From positions 1 to 64,000 of the forward strand of contig CBCOTE010000026.1 of assembly GCA_965112965.1 (NCBI GenBank): 64,000 nucleotides of DNA, read 5' to 3'. Made by a program: the position numbers and the translations under genes. The stretch's first letter is position 1; the number at the start of each line of letters is the position of its first letter. Below the pieces are notes generated by a model. It made no database searches and was not told the origin of the DNA. It saw only the letters and a program-made list of their open reading frames with translations. Source of the DNA: CBCOTE01 sp965112965. GTDB taxonomy: Bacteria > Desulfobacterota > Desulfovibrionia > Desulfovibrionales > Desulfovibrionaceae. Positions 49,021 through 59,188 of this stretch are shown piece after piece.

Positions 49021-49520
49021 TCTTTGCGCTGCCATTTTTTAATTTTACCTATATAGAGAATACGTTTGAGCCGGCTGGCATGGTCCAGGATGAGCAATCC
49101 ATTTAGATGATCAATTTCGTGCTGCAGGCAGATGGCCAGCAAGCCTTCTGCGTCGATAGTTACGATAGTGCCTTTTTGATTTTGGCCACGGACAGTGATC
49201 CGTTCAGCGCGGTCCACGTTGCAACGAAAATTTGGGACGCTGAGACATCCTTCCTCGGATTCTACAGCACCCATGCTAGTGTGGATCTCGGGATTAAATA
49301 AGGTGAGTAGCTCTTCGCGTTTCCCTGGGCCAGATATGTCCACCAGAATGAGTCGGATAGAATGGCCTACCTGTGGTGCAGCAAGCCCGATGCCGCGGTC
49401 GTTATACATGGATGCGGCCATACATTTAGCCAGCTGGAGTAGTTTAGGGGTTATAATCTCAACCTTAGCGGCGCGACGAGTCAAAATTTCATGGGGATAA
49501 TGGAGGATCGTTAAAGGCAT
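49008..49520 (-). CDS. def: Peptide deformylase
   Basis: Fe/Zn metalloprotease that removes the formyl group from new proteins, the counterpart of fmt. All three motifs are present: GIGLAAPQVG, EGCLSVP (Cys ligand) and HEIDHLNG (two His ligands and catalytic Glu). Length 170. Starts with the common MPLTILHYPHEIL. It is coupled to fmt and lies 123 bases downstream of aspS on the same strand. Confidence 0.97.
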   Translation of the reverse strand: MPLTILHYPHEILTRRAAKVEIITPKLLQLAKCMAASMYNDRGIGLAAPQVGHSIRLILVDISGPGKREELLTLFNPEIHTSMGAVESEEGCLSVPNFRCNVDRAERITVRGQNQKGTIVTIDAEGLLAICLQHEIDHLNGLLILDHASRLKRILYIGKIKKWQRKECNA

Positions 49521-49643
49521 ACTTGCTGCGGGTCTGTTCGCATACTGGTTAATTTGGAACTGAATATCCTAAATAATATCATAAGAATTCATTTGGGTCT
49601 TGGAAAAGTAGCCTACAAAAAAATTGGAACAAACTAGATCGAT

Positions 49644-51485
49644 CTATAGCTTTTTGTCGGGCGTGGTCGATGACATGCCTTCATAAAGTTGGATCCCTAA
49701 TTCTTCTAATTGCCTGGATGCTACGTGGTTCGGGGCTTCGGTAAGCAGGCAGGTAGCTTTTTGAGTCTTGGGGAAGGCGATGACGTCCCGGATATTAGTA
49801 GTGCGGCACAGGAACATTACGAGGCGATCGAACCCAAAGGCGATGCCACCGTGAGGTGGGGTGCCATATTCTAAAGCACTTAAGAAGAAGCCGAATCGAT
49901 GTTCAGCATCCTCTAAAGCATGGCCCAGAGCCTGGAATATAGCCCGCTGCTGCTCTGAGGTATGGTTGCGTCTGGGCCCGCCTCCGATCTCGTTGCCGTT
50001 GAGTACTAAGTCATAGGCCATAGCCTTGATATTGCCGGCGGTGGATGGATTAATTGTCAAGGTATCCAGCTGGCCGGTCTGTGCTGCTGTGAATGGGTGG
50101 TGCCGGGCTACGAAACGCTGATCCTCGGGGTCCCATTCCAGTAAGGGAAAATCCGTCACCCAGACGAAACTAAACTCATCTTTAGGGATGAGGCCGAAGC
50201 GTTCCCCGAGCTTGAGGCGTAATGATCCGAGAGCGGTGTTTACAGTATTCGCCGCGCCGGCCTGGAAGAACACAATGTCCCCTGCGGCCAACTTCAACCG
50301 TTCGGTTAGATCTTGGCGTTCTATGTCGGAAAGGAATTTAGCGAATGGCGACCGCCATTCGCCTTCTTTGATTTTGCTCCAAGCCAGGCCATGGGCGCCA
50401 TAAATTTTAACGAATTCAGTGAATTCATCAATTTCCTTGCGGGACAACGCTTCGCCGCCTGGGATACGTAGAGCCTTGACCATTTCGGCTTGCCCAAAGA
50501 TCCGAAACTGGGATCCCCTGACTGCATCAGTTACGTCTTTGAGCTTGAGGTCGAATCGGACGTCGGGCTTGTCTAGCCCGTAGTCAGCTATAGCCTGATC
50601 ATAAGTTAGCCTGGGAATAGGTGTCGTGACCACATGTCCTATGATATCAGCAAAGAGTCGTGCCATTAGGCCTTCAGCTATATTCATAACTTGTTCCTGG
50701 TCCACGAAGCTCATCTCTATGTCGATTTGGGTAAACTCGGGCTGTCGATCGGCGCGTAAGTCTTCGTCGCGAAAGCAGCGTACTATTTGGTAGTAGCGGT
50801 CCATTCCGGATATCATTAGCAGCTGTTTGAAGAGTTGAGGTGACTGAGGTAGGGCATAGAAGCTGCCACGGGCTAGACGGCTAGGCACCAAAAAATCTCG
50901 GGCCCCCTCAGGAGTGCTTTTAGTTAGAAAAGGTGTTTCAATTTCCAGGAAGCCAAGTTCGTCGAGGTAAGCACGCACGCTTTGAGCGGTGCGGTGCCGT
51001 ATTTGGAGGTTCTGAGCCAGGCCAGGCCGGCGTAGGTCAAGGTAGCGGTACTGAAATCGGAGATTTTCGGCCACGTCTTCTCGATCTTCGACGACGAAGG
51101 GTGGAGTTTTGGCTGTGTTGAGTAACTTAAATTCTTGCACCATAACTTCTATTTCGCCGGTAGATAGTTTAAGATTAACCATTGTTGTGGGCCGTTCGCG
51201 TACTAGTCCCTGTATGGCCAAGACATATTCATTACGCAGCGCGTGGGCACGGACGTGGGCCTCGGCGTTAGTATCAGGGTTGAAAATTATCTGAGTAAGG
51301 CCATGACGATCACGTAAGTCGATGAAGATGAGGCCGCCATGGTCGCGTCTGAATTGGACCCAGCCCATAAGGCAGACGGTGCTACCGGCATCCGCTCGGC
51401 GTAGGGCGCCGCAATGATGACTCCGTTTCCAGCTGGATAAGGTATTTAGAGACTTAGTATTTGAGGTGGGGGTATATATTGCCAT
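49644..51485 (-). CDS. aspS: Aspartyl-tRNA synthetase
   Basis: Class II synthetase that charges tRNA-Asp (possibly tRNA-Asn as well). The N-terminal OB fold (LMGWVQFRRDHGGLIFIDLRD) reads the anticodon; motif 1 lies around FLEIETPFLTKSTPEGARDF; motif 2 is FRDEDLRADRQPEFTQID; the insertion domain is bacterial type. Motif 3 ends normally with GIAFGFDRLVM. One oddity: the usual GGGSIRIH just before motif 3 reads GGGPRRNH here (49962-49985), keeping only the third-from-last Arg and the His. The ATG at 51485 follows an ACGGA site; an upstream ATG at 51509 is also open. The gene follows hisS at 27 bases and the two likely share a transcript. Confidence 0.95.
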   Translation of the reverse strand: MAIYTPTSNTKSLNTLSSWKRSHHCGALRRADAGSTVCLMGWVQFRRDHGGLIFIDLRDRHGLTQIIFNPDTNAEAHVRAHALRNEYVLAIQGLVRERPTTMVNLKLSTGEIEVMVQEFKLLNTAKTPPFVVEDREDVAENLRFQYRYLDLRRPGLAQNLQIRHRTAQSVRAYLDELGFLEIETPFLTKSTPEGARDFLVPSRLARGSFYALPQSPQLFKQLLMISGMDRYYQIVRCFRDEDLRADRQPEFTQIDIEMSFVDQEQVMNIAEGLMARLFADIIGHVVTTPIPRLTYDQAIADYGLDKPDVRFDLKLKDVTDAVRGSQFRIFGQAEMVKALRIPGGEALSRKEIDEFTEFVKIYGAHGLAWSKIKEGEWRSPFAKFLSDIERQDLTERLKLAAGDIVFFQAGAANTVNTALGSLRLKLGERFGLIPKDEFSFVWVTDFPLLEWDPEDQRFVARHHPFTAAQTGQLDTLTINPSTAGNIKAMAYDLVLNGNEIGGGPRRNHTSEQQRAIFQALGHALEDAEHRFGFFLSALEYGTPPHGGIAFGFDRLVMFLCRTTNIRDVIAFPKTQKATCLLTEAPNHVASRQLEELGIQLYEGMSSTTPDKKL

Positions 51486-51512
51486 GGGTAAATCCGTAGG
51501 GTTAGGCATGAG

Positions 51513-52781
51513 CTATGGAGTATCGGCAAGAGAGCGGAGCAGGGCAACCAGGCCAGTAAGGTCTTGTAGTGGATGCACAATCTGGGTTGCAGTCCGCAAG
51601 GATTTAATTTGTATGGTGGAGGTATCCAGTTCGTTGGCTCCGAAGAGCAGACAGGTAGCGGCATTAAGCTTATTTGCAGCACGAAGCTGACTCTTTAGAC
51701 TTTTTGTAGCATGACCTATTATTCCGCGTAGACCATTGTGGCGTAACTGTTGACCAAGGAGGAATGCTGAATCCTGGGCATTGGTGTGTAAAACCGCAAT
51801 AAAAAAATGAGGGTTATGAGACGCTAGTTGTGGTAGGAGCATGACCAGTCGTTCCATGCCGCAAGCAAAACCAATGCCTGGGATATCCGGGCCGCCTAGA
51901 TTGGCTACTAATCCGTCATAGCGGCCACCACCGGCCACCGATGACTGTGCCCCAATGACGTTGGACACGATTTCGAAGGTAGTGCGGCAATAGTAGTCTA
52001 ACCCTCGAACTAAGCGAGGAGTTAGCATGTAAGGGATATCCAGTTGTTTTAAGAGCCTGAGGACTACAGCGAAGTGTTCGTTACAGGATGGGCAGTTTGC
52101 CTCCAAAATAGAAGGTGCGGCCACAATCTGAGTTTGGCAGCTGGGAACCTTGCAATCGAGTACACGGAGAGGATTGGCGTCGATACGGTGGCGACAGTCT
52201 TTACAGAGTCCGTTATGGTCCAAATCGTGGAAGAATTCGGTCAGGCAGGTACGGAAGTTAGCCCGGCATTCACGGCAGCCCAGAGAATTGACCAGTAGAG
52301 AAAGATTTCCGATGCCGAGTGTCTGTATTAAGTCCCAAAGCATGGCAATTATCTCGGCATCGATGTGGGGTTCGGCCAAGCCTAGACATTCGGCATTGAT
52401 CTGGTGAAATTGACGCACTCGACCTCTCTGTGGTCGTTCGTAGCGAAACATGGGCCCAAATGTGTAGAATTTGGATGAGCTAGCCTGAGTATAAATCTTA
52501 CCTTCAATATAGGCCCGCACGACGCCAGCAGTAGCTTCGGGCCGTAAGGTCAAGGAGCGGCCTTTTTGATCGGGGAAAGTGTACATTTCTTTGCCGACCA
52601 CGTCGGTTTCTTCGCCGATGGAGCGGCAGAAGAGCTCGGTTTTTTCTAGAAGAGGAAGCCGTAGTTCCTGGTAGCCGTAACGTTGAAAAATATCCTGAGC
52701 AGCCTGTTCTAGCTTGGTCATGGCCTGACTGTAAGGCGGAAAGAGATCAGCAAAGCCTTTGATGTGGGTTATGGCATTCAT
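51513..52781 (-). CDS. hisS: Histidyl-tRNA synthetase
   Basis: Class II synthetase charging tRNA-His. The N-terminus (THIKGFADLFPP), motif 2 (GPMFRYERPQRGRVRQFHQI), the histidine-A motif (RGLDYYCRTTFEI) and motif 3 (GIGFACGMERLVMLL) are all present. A four-cysteine pair (CRECRANFRTC, then CKDCRH and CPSC) suggests a zinc-binding insertion as in other bacterial HisRS forms. I chose the ATG at 52781 because it gives the conserved start; upstream ATGs at 52799 and 52844 lack ribosome sites too. Located directly upstream of aspS. Confidence 0.94.
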   Translation of the reverse strand: MNAITHIKGFADLFPPYSQAMTKLEQAAQDIFQRYGYQELRLPLLEKTELFCRSIGEETDVVGKEMYTFPDQKGRSLTLRPEATAGVVRAYIEGKIYTQASSSKFYTFGPMFRYERPQRGRVRQFHQINAECLGLAEPHIDAEIIAMLWDLIQTLGIGNLSLLVNSLGCRECRANFRTCLTEFFHDLDHNGLCKDCRHRIDANPLRVLDCKVPSCQTQIVAAPSILEANCPSCNEHFAVVLRLLKQLDIPYMLTPRLVRGLDYYCRTTFEIVSNVIGAQSSVAGGGRYDGLVANLGGPDIPGIGFACGMERLVMLLPQLASHNPHFFIAVLHTNAQDSAFLLGQQLRHNGLRGIIGHATKSLKSQLRAANKLNAATCLLFGANELDTSTIQIKSLRTATQIVHPLQDLTGLVALLRSLADTP

Positions 52782-52905
52782 ATGGTTAAATCTGTACATG
52801 AACGTCTTGCTGGATAGGTTGTTGTCTGTGGGGACATGTGACAAAAAATAAGTAATTACAATATATTACATGCATAACATTGTCAAAAAAATAAGGTGGA
52901 CATAG

Positions 52906-53643
52906 TCAATGTAACATGCGCGGTTCGGTAGTGAAGGCACAGAGTGGAGTTAGCGGTTTGTCCTCTAGTAGGTGGATGCGGACGCCCACATAAGCACCCA
53001 GGAAGGGCGGTAGGAGAAAACTGTTGCAAAAACGTAGGCTTGGTATTTCCCACCAAGTCCACGGAGGACCGGGAATGATAGAGCGACTGTATATGGGGCG
53101 TCGGCCTAAAATCCGGCTTAGAAGCCGCCTCACCTCTAGAGGGCCGAACCAGTGGGCATTGCAGAATAAAGTGGAGTGATTCCAGGGTGTCGGCAAGCCA
53201 CTGGCCAGGTAGTGCCAGGAATACTTGTTGAGAAAACATAGTAAGAGCCCTTTGCGGGCTACTCGCACCGCTTCGCTCAGGATTACGTCGGGATTATTCA
53301 CGAACTCGAGGACGGTGATTAGGGCGACAAAATCGTATTCGTTGTCCTGGAATGGTAAGCGCTCGGCACAGCCTAAGCGGAGCTCTACCCGATTGCTGAG
53401 TCGTGAGCGGGTGGCTTCCAACATGGCCACGGAAGTGTCGAGCCCGGTGACATCGAAACCGCATTTCCAGAAGAGTTCCAAGAACATTCCTAGGCCGCAT
53501 CCTATCTCCAGAAGGCGTTGATTGCGCCGTGGCCATGGAGAAATTAAATGCTCTAATAACATTTTTTTATGATTGAAGGCGAAGATACCATGGCGGGTCT
53601 GGAGCCAATATTGGTAGGCGGAAATAGCTACGGCATCCCACAT
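52906..53643 (-). CDS. Class I SAM-dependent methyltransferase
   Basis: Rossmann-fold methyltransferase of type 11/UbiE-like kind; substrate unknown. The SAM motif LLEIGCGLGMFLELF, the acidic residue in VTGLDTSVAMLE, the AERLPFQDNEYDFVALI region and a post-strand VLEFVNNPDVIL are clear. The C-terminal third is hydrophobic and aromatic (PWTWWEIPSLRF, FLLPPFLGAYVGV), which may reflect a lipid or quinone substrate. AAGG precedes the ATG. It overlaps the end of the upstream 490-residue gene by 16 bases. Confidence 0.9.
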   Translation of the reverse strand: MWDAVAISAYQYWLQTRHGIFAFNHKKMLLEHLISPWPRRNQRLLEIGCGLGMFLELFWKCGFDVTGLDTSVAMLEATRSRLSNRVELRLGCAERLPFQDNEYDFVALITVLEFVNNPDVILSEAVRVARKGLLLCFLNKYSWHYLASGLPTPWNHSTLFCNAHWFGPLEVRRLLSRILGRRPIYSRSIIPGPPWTWWEIPSLRFCNSFLLPPFLGAYVGVRIHLLEDKPLTPLCAFTTEPRMLH

Positions 53644-55100
53644 GTTACACCTTGGCTTGGGACTAGCAAAACTTTTGGGCAGCTTCCCAACGCGGCTAAG
53701 TGATTTTCATAGCTACAGCGCTCTCGAAAGGGTGAAGCCAGCGAGCTTTCAGCTGGTATAGGGATGACGCGCCAGGGTTTTAATATGGCTGGTTCGACTA
53801 TCAAGTTAAGAGGGCTGCTGGGGGTGTCGATATTGATGTGGTCACCATTCAGGGCTAAGCTGGTAGGGCTACTTTCAATAGATTTGTGAGAGACACAATT
53901 GATAGTAGTGTTCTGGGTGTCGTCGCTAAACAAGATATCAGTGGTAGGGGCTGTGCTAGTAATAAATTCTAGGCCGGCAGTGGCTACAGTGGGGGTTGGT
54001 GTCTTCTCTACATCTGGACCGAAGTAACGGGCTTTATTGCGGATGAGACCTGTGTCCTCGGCCTGCATAGCCTTTCTAAGGATTGTAGCTGCTGCAGTCT
54101 CATCGTCGCTGAAAATTTGCACTTGGTCACTACGCATAAGCATATTCGGAGTTACAAATGGTCGCTTGACCGCAGTGGCTTCCAGTTTGAGGCTATCGGG
54201 CAGGACAGCTATGTCGCTCCTTCCGATATAAAATTGTTCTAGAAATTGGATAGTTGTGGGATTTCTGTTATCGTCTTTAAATATCATCAGTTTGTTGTCC
54301 AGGATTACGTCCGTGACCATGAAAAGTAAAGTGCCTGCGTGGTTGATTATGGCCAACTCGGCCAGTACAACTAGAATGCCGACGGTCTTATGGGATGTCG
54401 GCTTGAAGGTGCACCGGATGACGTGGTCTAAAATCTTCAGATTCTTGCTTGGCCAGGTCACAAAGAATATAGCCGATAGGGGTAGAATGATATTGGTAGA
54501 GTATGTTAGGACTGTATCTAAGACTATGATGTTATCCATGTTTTGGCTAGTTATGATATGGCGTGGGGTGGTAATTCCTTGCCATGACACTAGTATGATT
54601 TGTGTGCCAGTGATTCTGGCCAGGTGCAGCCATATCGCAGTTACGGTAAAGGTGTTGCTGTCACTTGATAAGGCCAGATTATTAGTCTCGGACAGATATT
54701 TTATGTAATGAGCTGCGAATACGTCGACACAGAAATTGCAGACAAAGTAGTCGCATTGGGCTATTTTTTTTAATCTTTTTCCTGCAGTTTGGGTTCGGTA
54801 TAGCTGATCTTTTTGAAGGTATTGGTTGACATTCTCTCGCTGGTATTCTGATAGCCAGCTAATATAGAGCTGTCGCTTACAATCAGAGTCTAAATGTCTA
54901 TGTGCAGCGTAGCTATGACATATTGAGTATAATTGTGTTGTAGATGGAAATATAGACCTTAGCATCGAAACAGGATGTTCTATAGCTATTACCTCGATGG
55001 AAGCAGCTACAAATTCACAACTTGGCGAATAGAGGCGTATATTTTTAATGCTTATAGCCAAGTCATTATATATGCTGGTGATTGAATATTGCGAGAACAT
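53628..55100 (-). CDS. Unknown protein, 490 aa
   Basis: I do not recognise this protein. The single 490-codon frame is too long to be chance, and its end overlaps the methyltransferase gene, which supports it. Two parts differ. Residues 1-300 are A/T-rich in codons with several hydrophobic strands (NIILPLSAIFFVTW, TVGILVVLAELAIIN). Residues 300-490 are low-complexity and rich in Thr, Ser and Ala until a conserved-looking end (WRVIPIPAESSLASPFRERC, YENHLAALGSCPKVLLVPSQ). No ribosome site is visible before the ATG. The middle may be under weak selection. It could be a decaying gene whose frame is still open. Confidence 0.6.
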   Translation of the reverse strand: MFSQYSITSIYNDLAISIKNIRLYSPSCEFVAASIEVIAIEHPVSMLRSIFPSTTQLYSICHSYAAHRHLDSDCKRQLYISWLSEYQRENVNQYLQKDQLYRTQTAGKRLKKIAQCDYFVCNFCVDVFAAHYIKYLSETNNLALSSDSNTFTVTAIWLHLARITGTQIILVSWQGITTPRHIITSQNMDNIIVLDTVLTYSTNIILPLSAIFFVTWPSKNLKILDHVIRCTFKPTSHKTVGILVVLAELAIINHAGTLLFMVTDVILDNKLMIFKDDNRNPTTIQFLEQFYIGRSDIAVLPDSLKLEATAVKRPFVTPNMLMRSDQVQIFSDDETAAATILRKAMQAEDTGLIRNKARYFGPDVEKTPTPTVATAGLEFITSTAPTTDILFSDDTQNTTINCVSHKSIESSPTSLALNGDHINIDTPSSPLNLIVEPAILKPWRVIPIPAESSLASPFRERCSYENHLAALGSCPKVLLVPSQGVTCGMP

Positions 55101-58100
55101 TTTGTCAGATAGACGAATGTTAATTTTGATTGTTGGGGTGTGTTCGGGTATATATTTGAGATAACGTTATCGCTAAATTTATCATAATTATTGCTGGCTG
55201 GGTAACTTTTTGTGGGTCAGGCCTAGAGCTTGGAGCAGGTAGTAGTTGAAGGGGCTCATGAAATTTTTGGTCGTTATATGGAAGCATATGACGTCTTTGC
55301 TGGAATTTTTTTGATAAGAATGGGTTGGGTGGACGAGATAAGCATGTATTGTAATCAGATTAATAAGTAGCCTTGGTCGTAATTGTAGTCAGAATGTGAT
55401 AGGCCAAGACTACAGATGTCTGGGCAAAGTTTACTAAAAAGGATGGGAATTGCAAGAGGGTCAGAAATTCGGCCTATAGGAGTCTTAAAGGTAAAAGAGT
55501 CATGAGGCTAACAGTAGTTTTGTGTGTAAGGTCATAGTAGACATAGGGAGCCAGATGTACCAGGAACCTATGTCTACAAATATATGGCTCAACTTTCTAA
55601 CGTTGGTGCTGTAGGCTAGCTTAAGTGTATTGACAATCGCCAGAACTTAGATTCAGAGAAAAAATATGAATCGACTAGACGCAAGTGTTTGTGAAACTGT
55701 TCCAGCCTCAAAGTCTGGTTGGTAATGATTAGGCTGACATGTATAGCATACACAATGGATAGAATATTGGTCCGATCTAGTGTGGTCCGTATTAATATCA
55801 CTTTTTGTCTGTAATGGGGGGGTAAGGATTATCAGGCAAGTATAGTAGAGCTGGGATATTGAGGCCTAAGATTGTAAATTCATATCCTAGAGTTAAAAAT
55901 GCGGCTTTACTAGTAACTAGCAGATGTATGGGCCAGTATAGACCTAAAAAATACGTAGGTCTTTTTTGCGCGATAAGCGGATGCGATATGCTGCGGTAAA
56001 TCCGATCTATCCATTTTAGAGTGCAGCTATTAATCCTTACAGTTCTTGATCCATATAAATATTTTGGTCTGTAGGCGATCCAAAGGCTCTATATGTTAAT
56101 ATTTTGATGTTTAAAAAAAATAGCACCTTGCCGTCAGTCGGTGGGTAAAATGAATTATGTTTTTACAATCCTCGCTAAATAGGCCGTAGGGCATGGCGTG
56201 GATGATCTTAAGTTTCTTCCTAGAATTCATTACGAGAATCGAAATAATATTTTTTCTTTCGGCTTCGCGATTTACACGCGGAGAGCGGACTATATTTTTT
56301 AGATTTAACTCGTTTGAATCACGTCAGCTATCGTGTTTTTTTTGCTGCTCATTCTTAACTCTGTTGGTCGCCATTTTTTGTTGCTCCAGACCGGGAAATA
56401 CACTCCGTCAGGCACTGAGCTCCAGACGTTCGGTCGGACGGACTGTTTTCCCCATTGAATCAGTGGCCTGGCTCCTCACGTCTCTGCTGGATAACGCAAT
56501 CGACGCAACGTCAGTGTTAAACATCGGTCACTTCATTAGCTAGCGGTACCGCAAAGTTTGATATGACCAGATTAGCTTCAGCTCCTTGCGTTTGCGCGGC
56601 CTGTCTAACTAGAAGAACCACACAGCCAGTTAGTTTAGGCATATCAAGGTAATCTAGCTATACAAGTATGTTTATCTAAAATTCATCTGCCTGTTACATT
56701 TTGGAACGTAGCTGTGAATTTAGTTTGGGTAAATCGGGGTTACCTCTCAGTTGCGAAAGCCGTCATACTTCAGATTTAGGATAGTTGACTAGTGACCGAC
56801 AACATCAGTGAAGATGGCTGTCTGTAGTCGTCGCGAGTAGGACGATCTCGCTGGACATTTTCAACTCATGCTGATTTACCGACATAATTTGGCTTAAAAA
56901 AATAGGAACGATAAGGTTATTTCTCTACCGATACGATAAAAATAACAATGATCGCAATAAATAAAACGGTAATATGCACTAGACTGGATGCCGGAAATGT
57001 TCTATTCTTGCACCATAAGCTATGCTCAGGCACGTCCACAGTACTTTCGTCACTTTGGCAGACACTTCCACAATGTCAACTCAAGCGTTAATTTTTTTGG
57101 CCTATAGGCTCGATATTGTGGGTATTTTTTTAGGTCTATCCTCCTATCGCAAATGAGTTCGTTTTGCTTTGCCTATGTCTGCGGCAACTACCCGTTAGCT
57201 AGTTTTATTCCCAAGAATCTATCCCCACGTATGCGACCAGCTATTCCATTAACCCGTCTACGCTGTTGGCCAGCAAAAAAATATAAATTCACAATAGCCA
57301 GAACCGACAGCCGCTGGCTTGTGAGCTATATTTTCTTCTAGCCTGTATTCTTATATTTATTGTTTCAGGTAAACTATATATCACAGCATAGTTTTTACTG
57401 CGTTCGAATAGCATATTCTGGACCAGATAGCTAAATGTCACTAATGTCACCGATTTTTACCTTAAGTGGGTGGAACATTCTGTCCCCCCCCCCTAGGTAT
57501 TTAAGGCCAGCTTGAGTACGAGACTGATTTATCTTTAGGCTGGAATCCAACATTTTTTCACGTTCGGTTGTGACATAGATATTTATAACAGCTGTGAACA
57601 CAGCGCGCTTTTTATCGTTTGCATGTATACTAGCTACTACTTAATCCGCCTATCAAAAAATGGTAGCGACGGTATAGAAAAAAACTTAGGTTTTAAGTAG
57701 ACATGGCATAAAACGGCTAGTTTATGGCGAGTACAGAGTATATCTGAGGTTTTTTTGTATTCTTAACCATGAAATCAGCACTGGCTACCCAGCGTATAGT
57801 GACAGCATTAGGTTGACACATGAGATAAGGTTATTTTTTCATATACGCTTCGAAGGTATCTATAATATTACTAAGCTCATACCTATTTAAATAATTTTTT
57901 TATTCAATCTTTAGTTTACTCATCTGCATCTTGCAATAAAGGCATCGTCCTTATGGTCCTATGAATTCATCTTTTTTTTGATTATCTCTACAAAACCAAT
58001 CAAAAAAAATATAGATGGCGTCCGTATTGCCTTACGTAATTTTTACTGCCGCTTGCATTTGTAATTTCTAGTCATTTTGGGCGGAGATCGTGCGCCCATG

Positions 58101-59188
58101 CTTATTGAACTTCGTGGTAGGCTGGTTCGTTATCTCGTCATCATCAAACTTCTTGACGACCGGATGCAGTCCAACCGGCGTTAAAGGCTAGCGACTAAGC
58201 CACTGTAGCCGTATAAGTAAAAATTATTGAAGAAGACCGTGGTTGTAATGGCTATGGTCTCCGGCGTGGCCGTCAGAGCGGGCGGCAGTCAATGGGCCAG
58301 TGGCTTATTCGTCTGACATAATGCATGCGTATTAGGCATGTGTGGGTGTAATCCAGCGTTGTAGTCGACTTCCTGGTAGTCTAAGAAAGAAAAAGGACAC
58401 TAAAATTTAGGTCCAAGAGGTGGATACTGTTTCGGCCGAGGTGAACCGCGCCAAGGCGGGATGCGAGTTCGTTATAGGCCGTAAGTCAGACATAGAGATA
58501 GGTAGACCAATATGTTTTTGGCTTGTTTAAAGTGTTAGCGATTTTTTTGTAATATAGTTTGCTCTATGCCGGTAGGAGATGCTGCCCAAGTAGGAATCCT
58601 TTGGCCGTAGGTTTGGTAGTCTTCTGGTTAGCTTCATCCATGGCCGCGACGTAGCCTAGCTGGGGAAAATGTTTGTGTTACAAGGCGACAGCCTAGCCCG
58701 TTTTGTGATCAAGAGCTAGTTAAAAAAAGCTTTATGCATGCGGGGAATTAAAAGGAATAGATGGTCTAATAGGTTTGCTTCGGGTTCAAATTACCGTGGA
58801 CCACTCGCCTTAAACCTGTGATGATTCTCTTTGTAACAGTCTTAGTCGTGGGGGGGCACACTATTATAATTAGGTCGTGGAAAAATTTATACGCCGTGTA
58901 ATTCCTGAGTTTAGTGGTCGAGTGACATCCGGCCGGTCGATAGTTATGGCCAGGATTGTGGATGTGCTAGTTAAACTGAATCGCCGTGGCTTGGGAGAAC
59001 GAAGAAGGCCAAGGACTAGCGATGACTAGCCGGAATATGATTGGCTCCGGTGGCGATAACGCCAAATATTCATGGTTCCATCCAAGCCATCATAGTTATT
59101 CAGAAAGTTGACTACAACGATGTCTGACGCGGTTAGGACGACAGCCATAATCTTGCGCCTATTGCTTCTGGACCCGCGCTTCATAGCG
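55101..59188. other. 4-kb spacer with gene remnants
   Basis: No intact gene. The first 460 bases hold a clear frameshifted remnant on the minus strand (listed separately). Other pieces that read like protein on the minus strand are HFPQLGYVAAMDEANQKTT (near 58650) and PVGLHPVVKKFDDDEITNQP preceded by TPETIAITTTVFFNNFYLYG (near 58100-58280). A C run of 10 lies at 57484-57493. A plus-strand frame at 56193-56543 ends in text like a histidine-kinase N box but is weak. Confidence 0.5.
55188..55560 (-). pseudogene. Frameshifted gene remnant upstream of the 490-aa gene
   Basis: Reading the minus strand from 55560 down gives HLAPYVYYDLTHKTTVSLMT, then (+1 frame) PIGRISDPLAIPILFSKL and ICSLGLSHSDYNYDQGYLLI, then (another frame) HAYLVHPTHSYQKNSSKDV and FHITTKNFMSPFNYYLLQAL, ending in TAA at 55188. 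The three pieces join into one continuous protein-like reading with two frameshifts. The character is that of a soluble enzyme; a glycosyltransferase is possible but not shown. A further open frame at 55616-55801 may be part of it. Confidence 0.65.

Noticed and set aside
55212..55252. Resemblance to the signal recognition particle RNA core (GGTCAGGCC ... GGAGCAGG)
   Set aside because: The tetraloop and internal-loop pattern is wrong, and the other strand reads a continuous protein-like segment that fits a decayed gene better.
56193..56543. Plus-strand frame ending in text like a histidine-kinase N box (LLDNAIDAT)
   Set aside because: Only about nine residues fit; H box, G boxes and other kinase parts are absent nearby.
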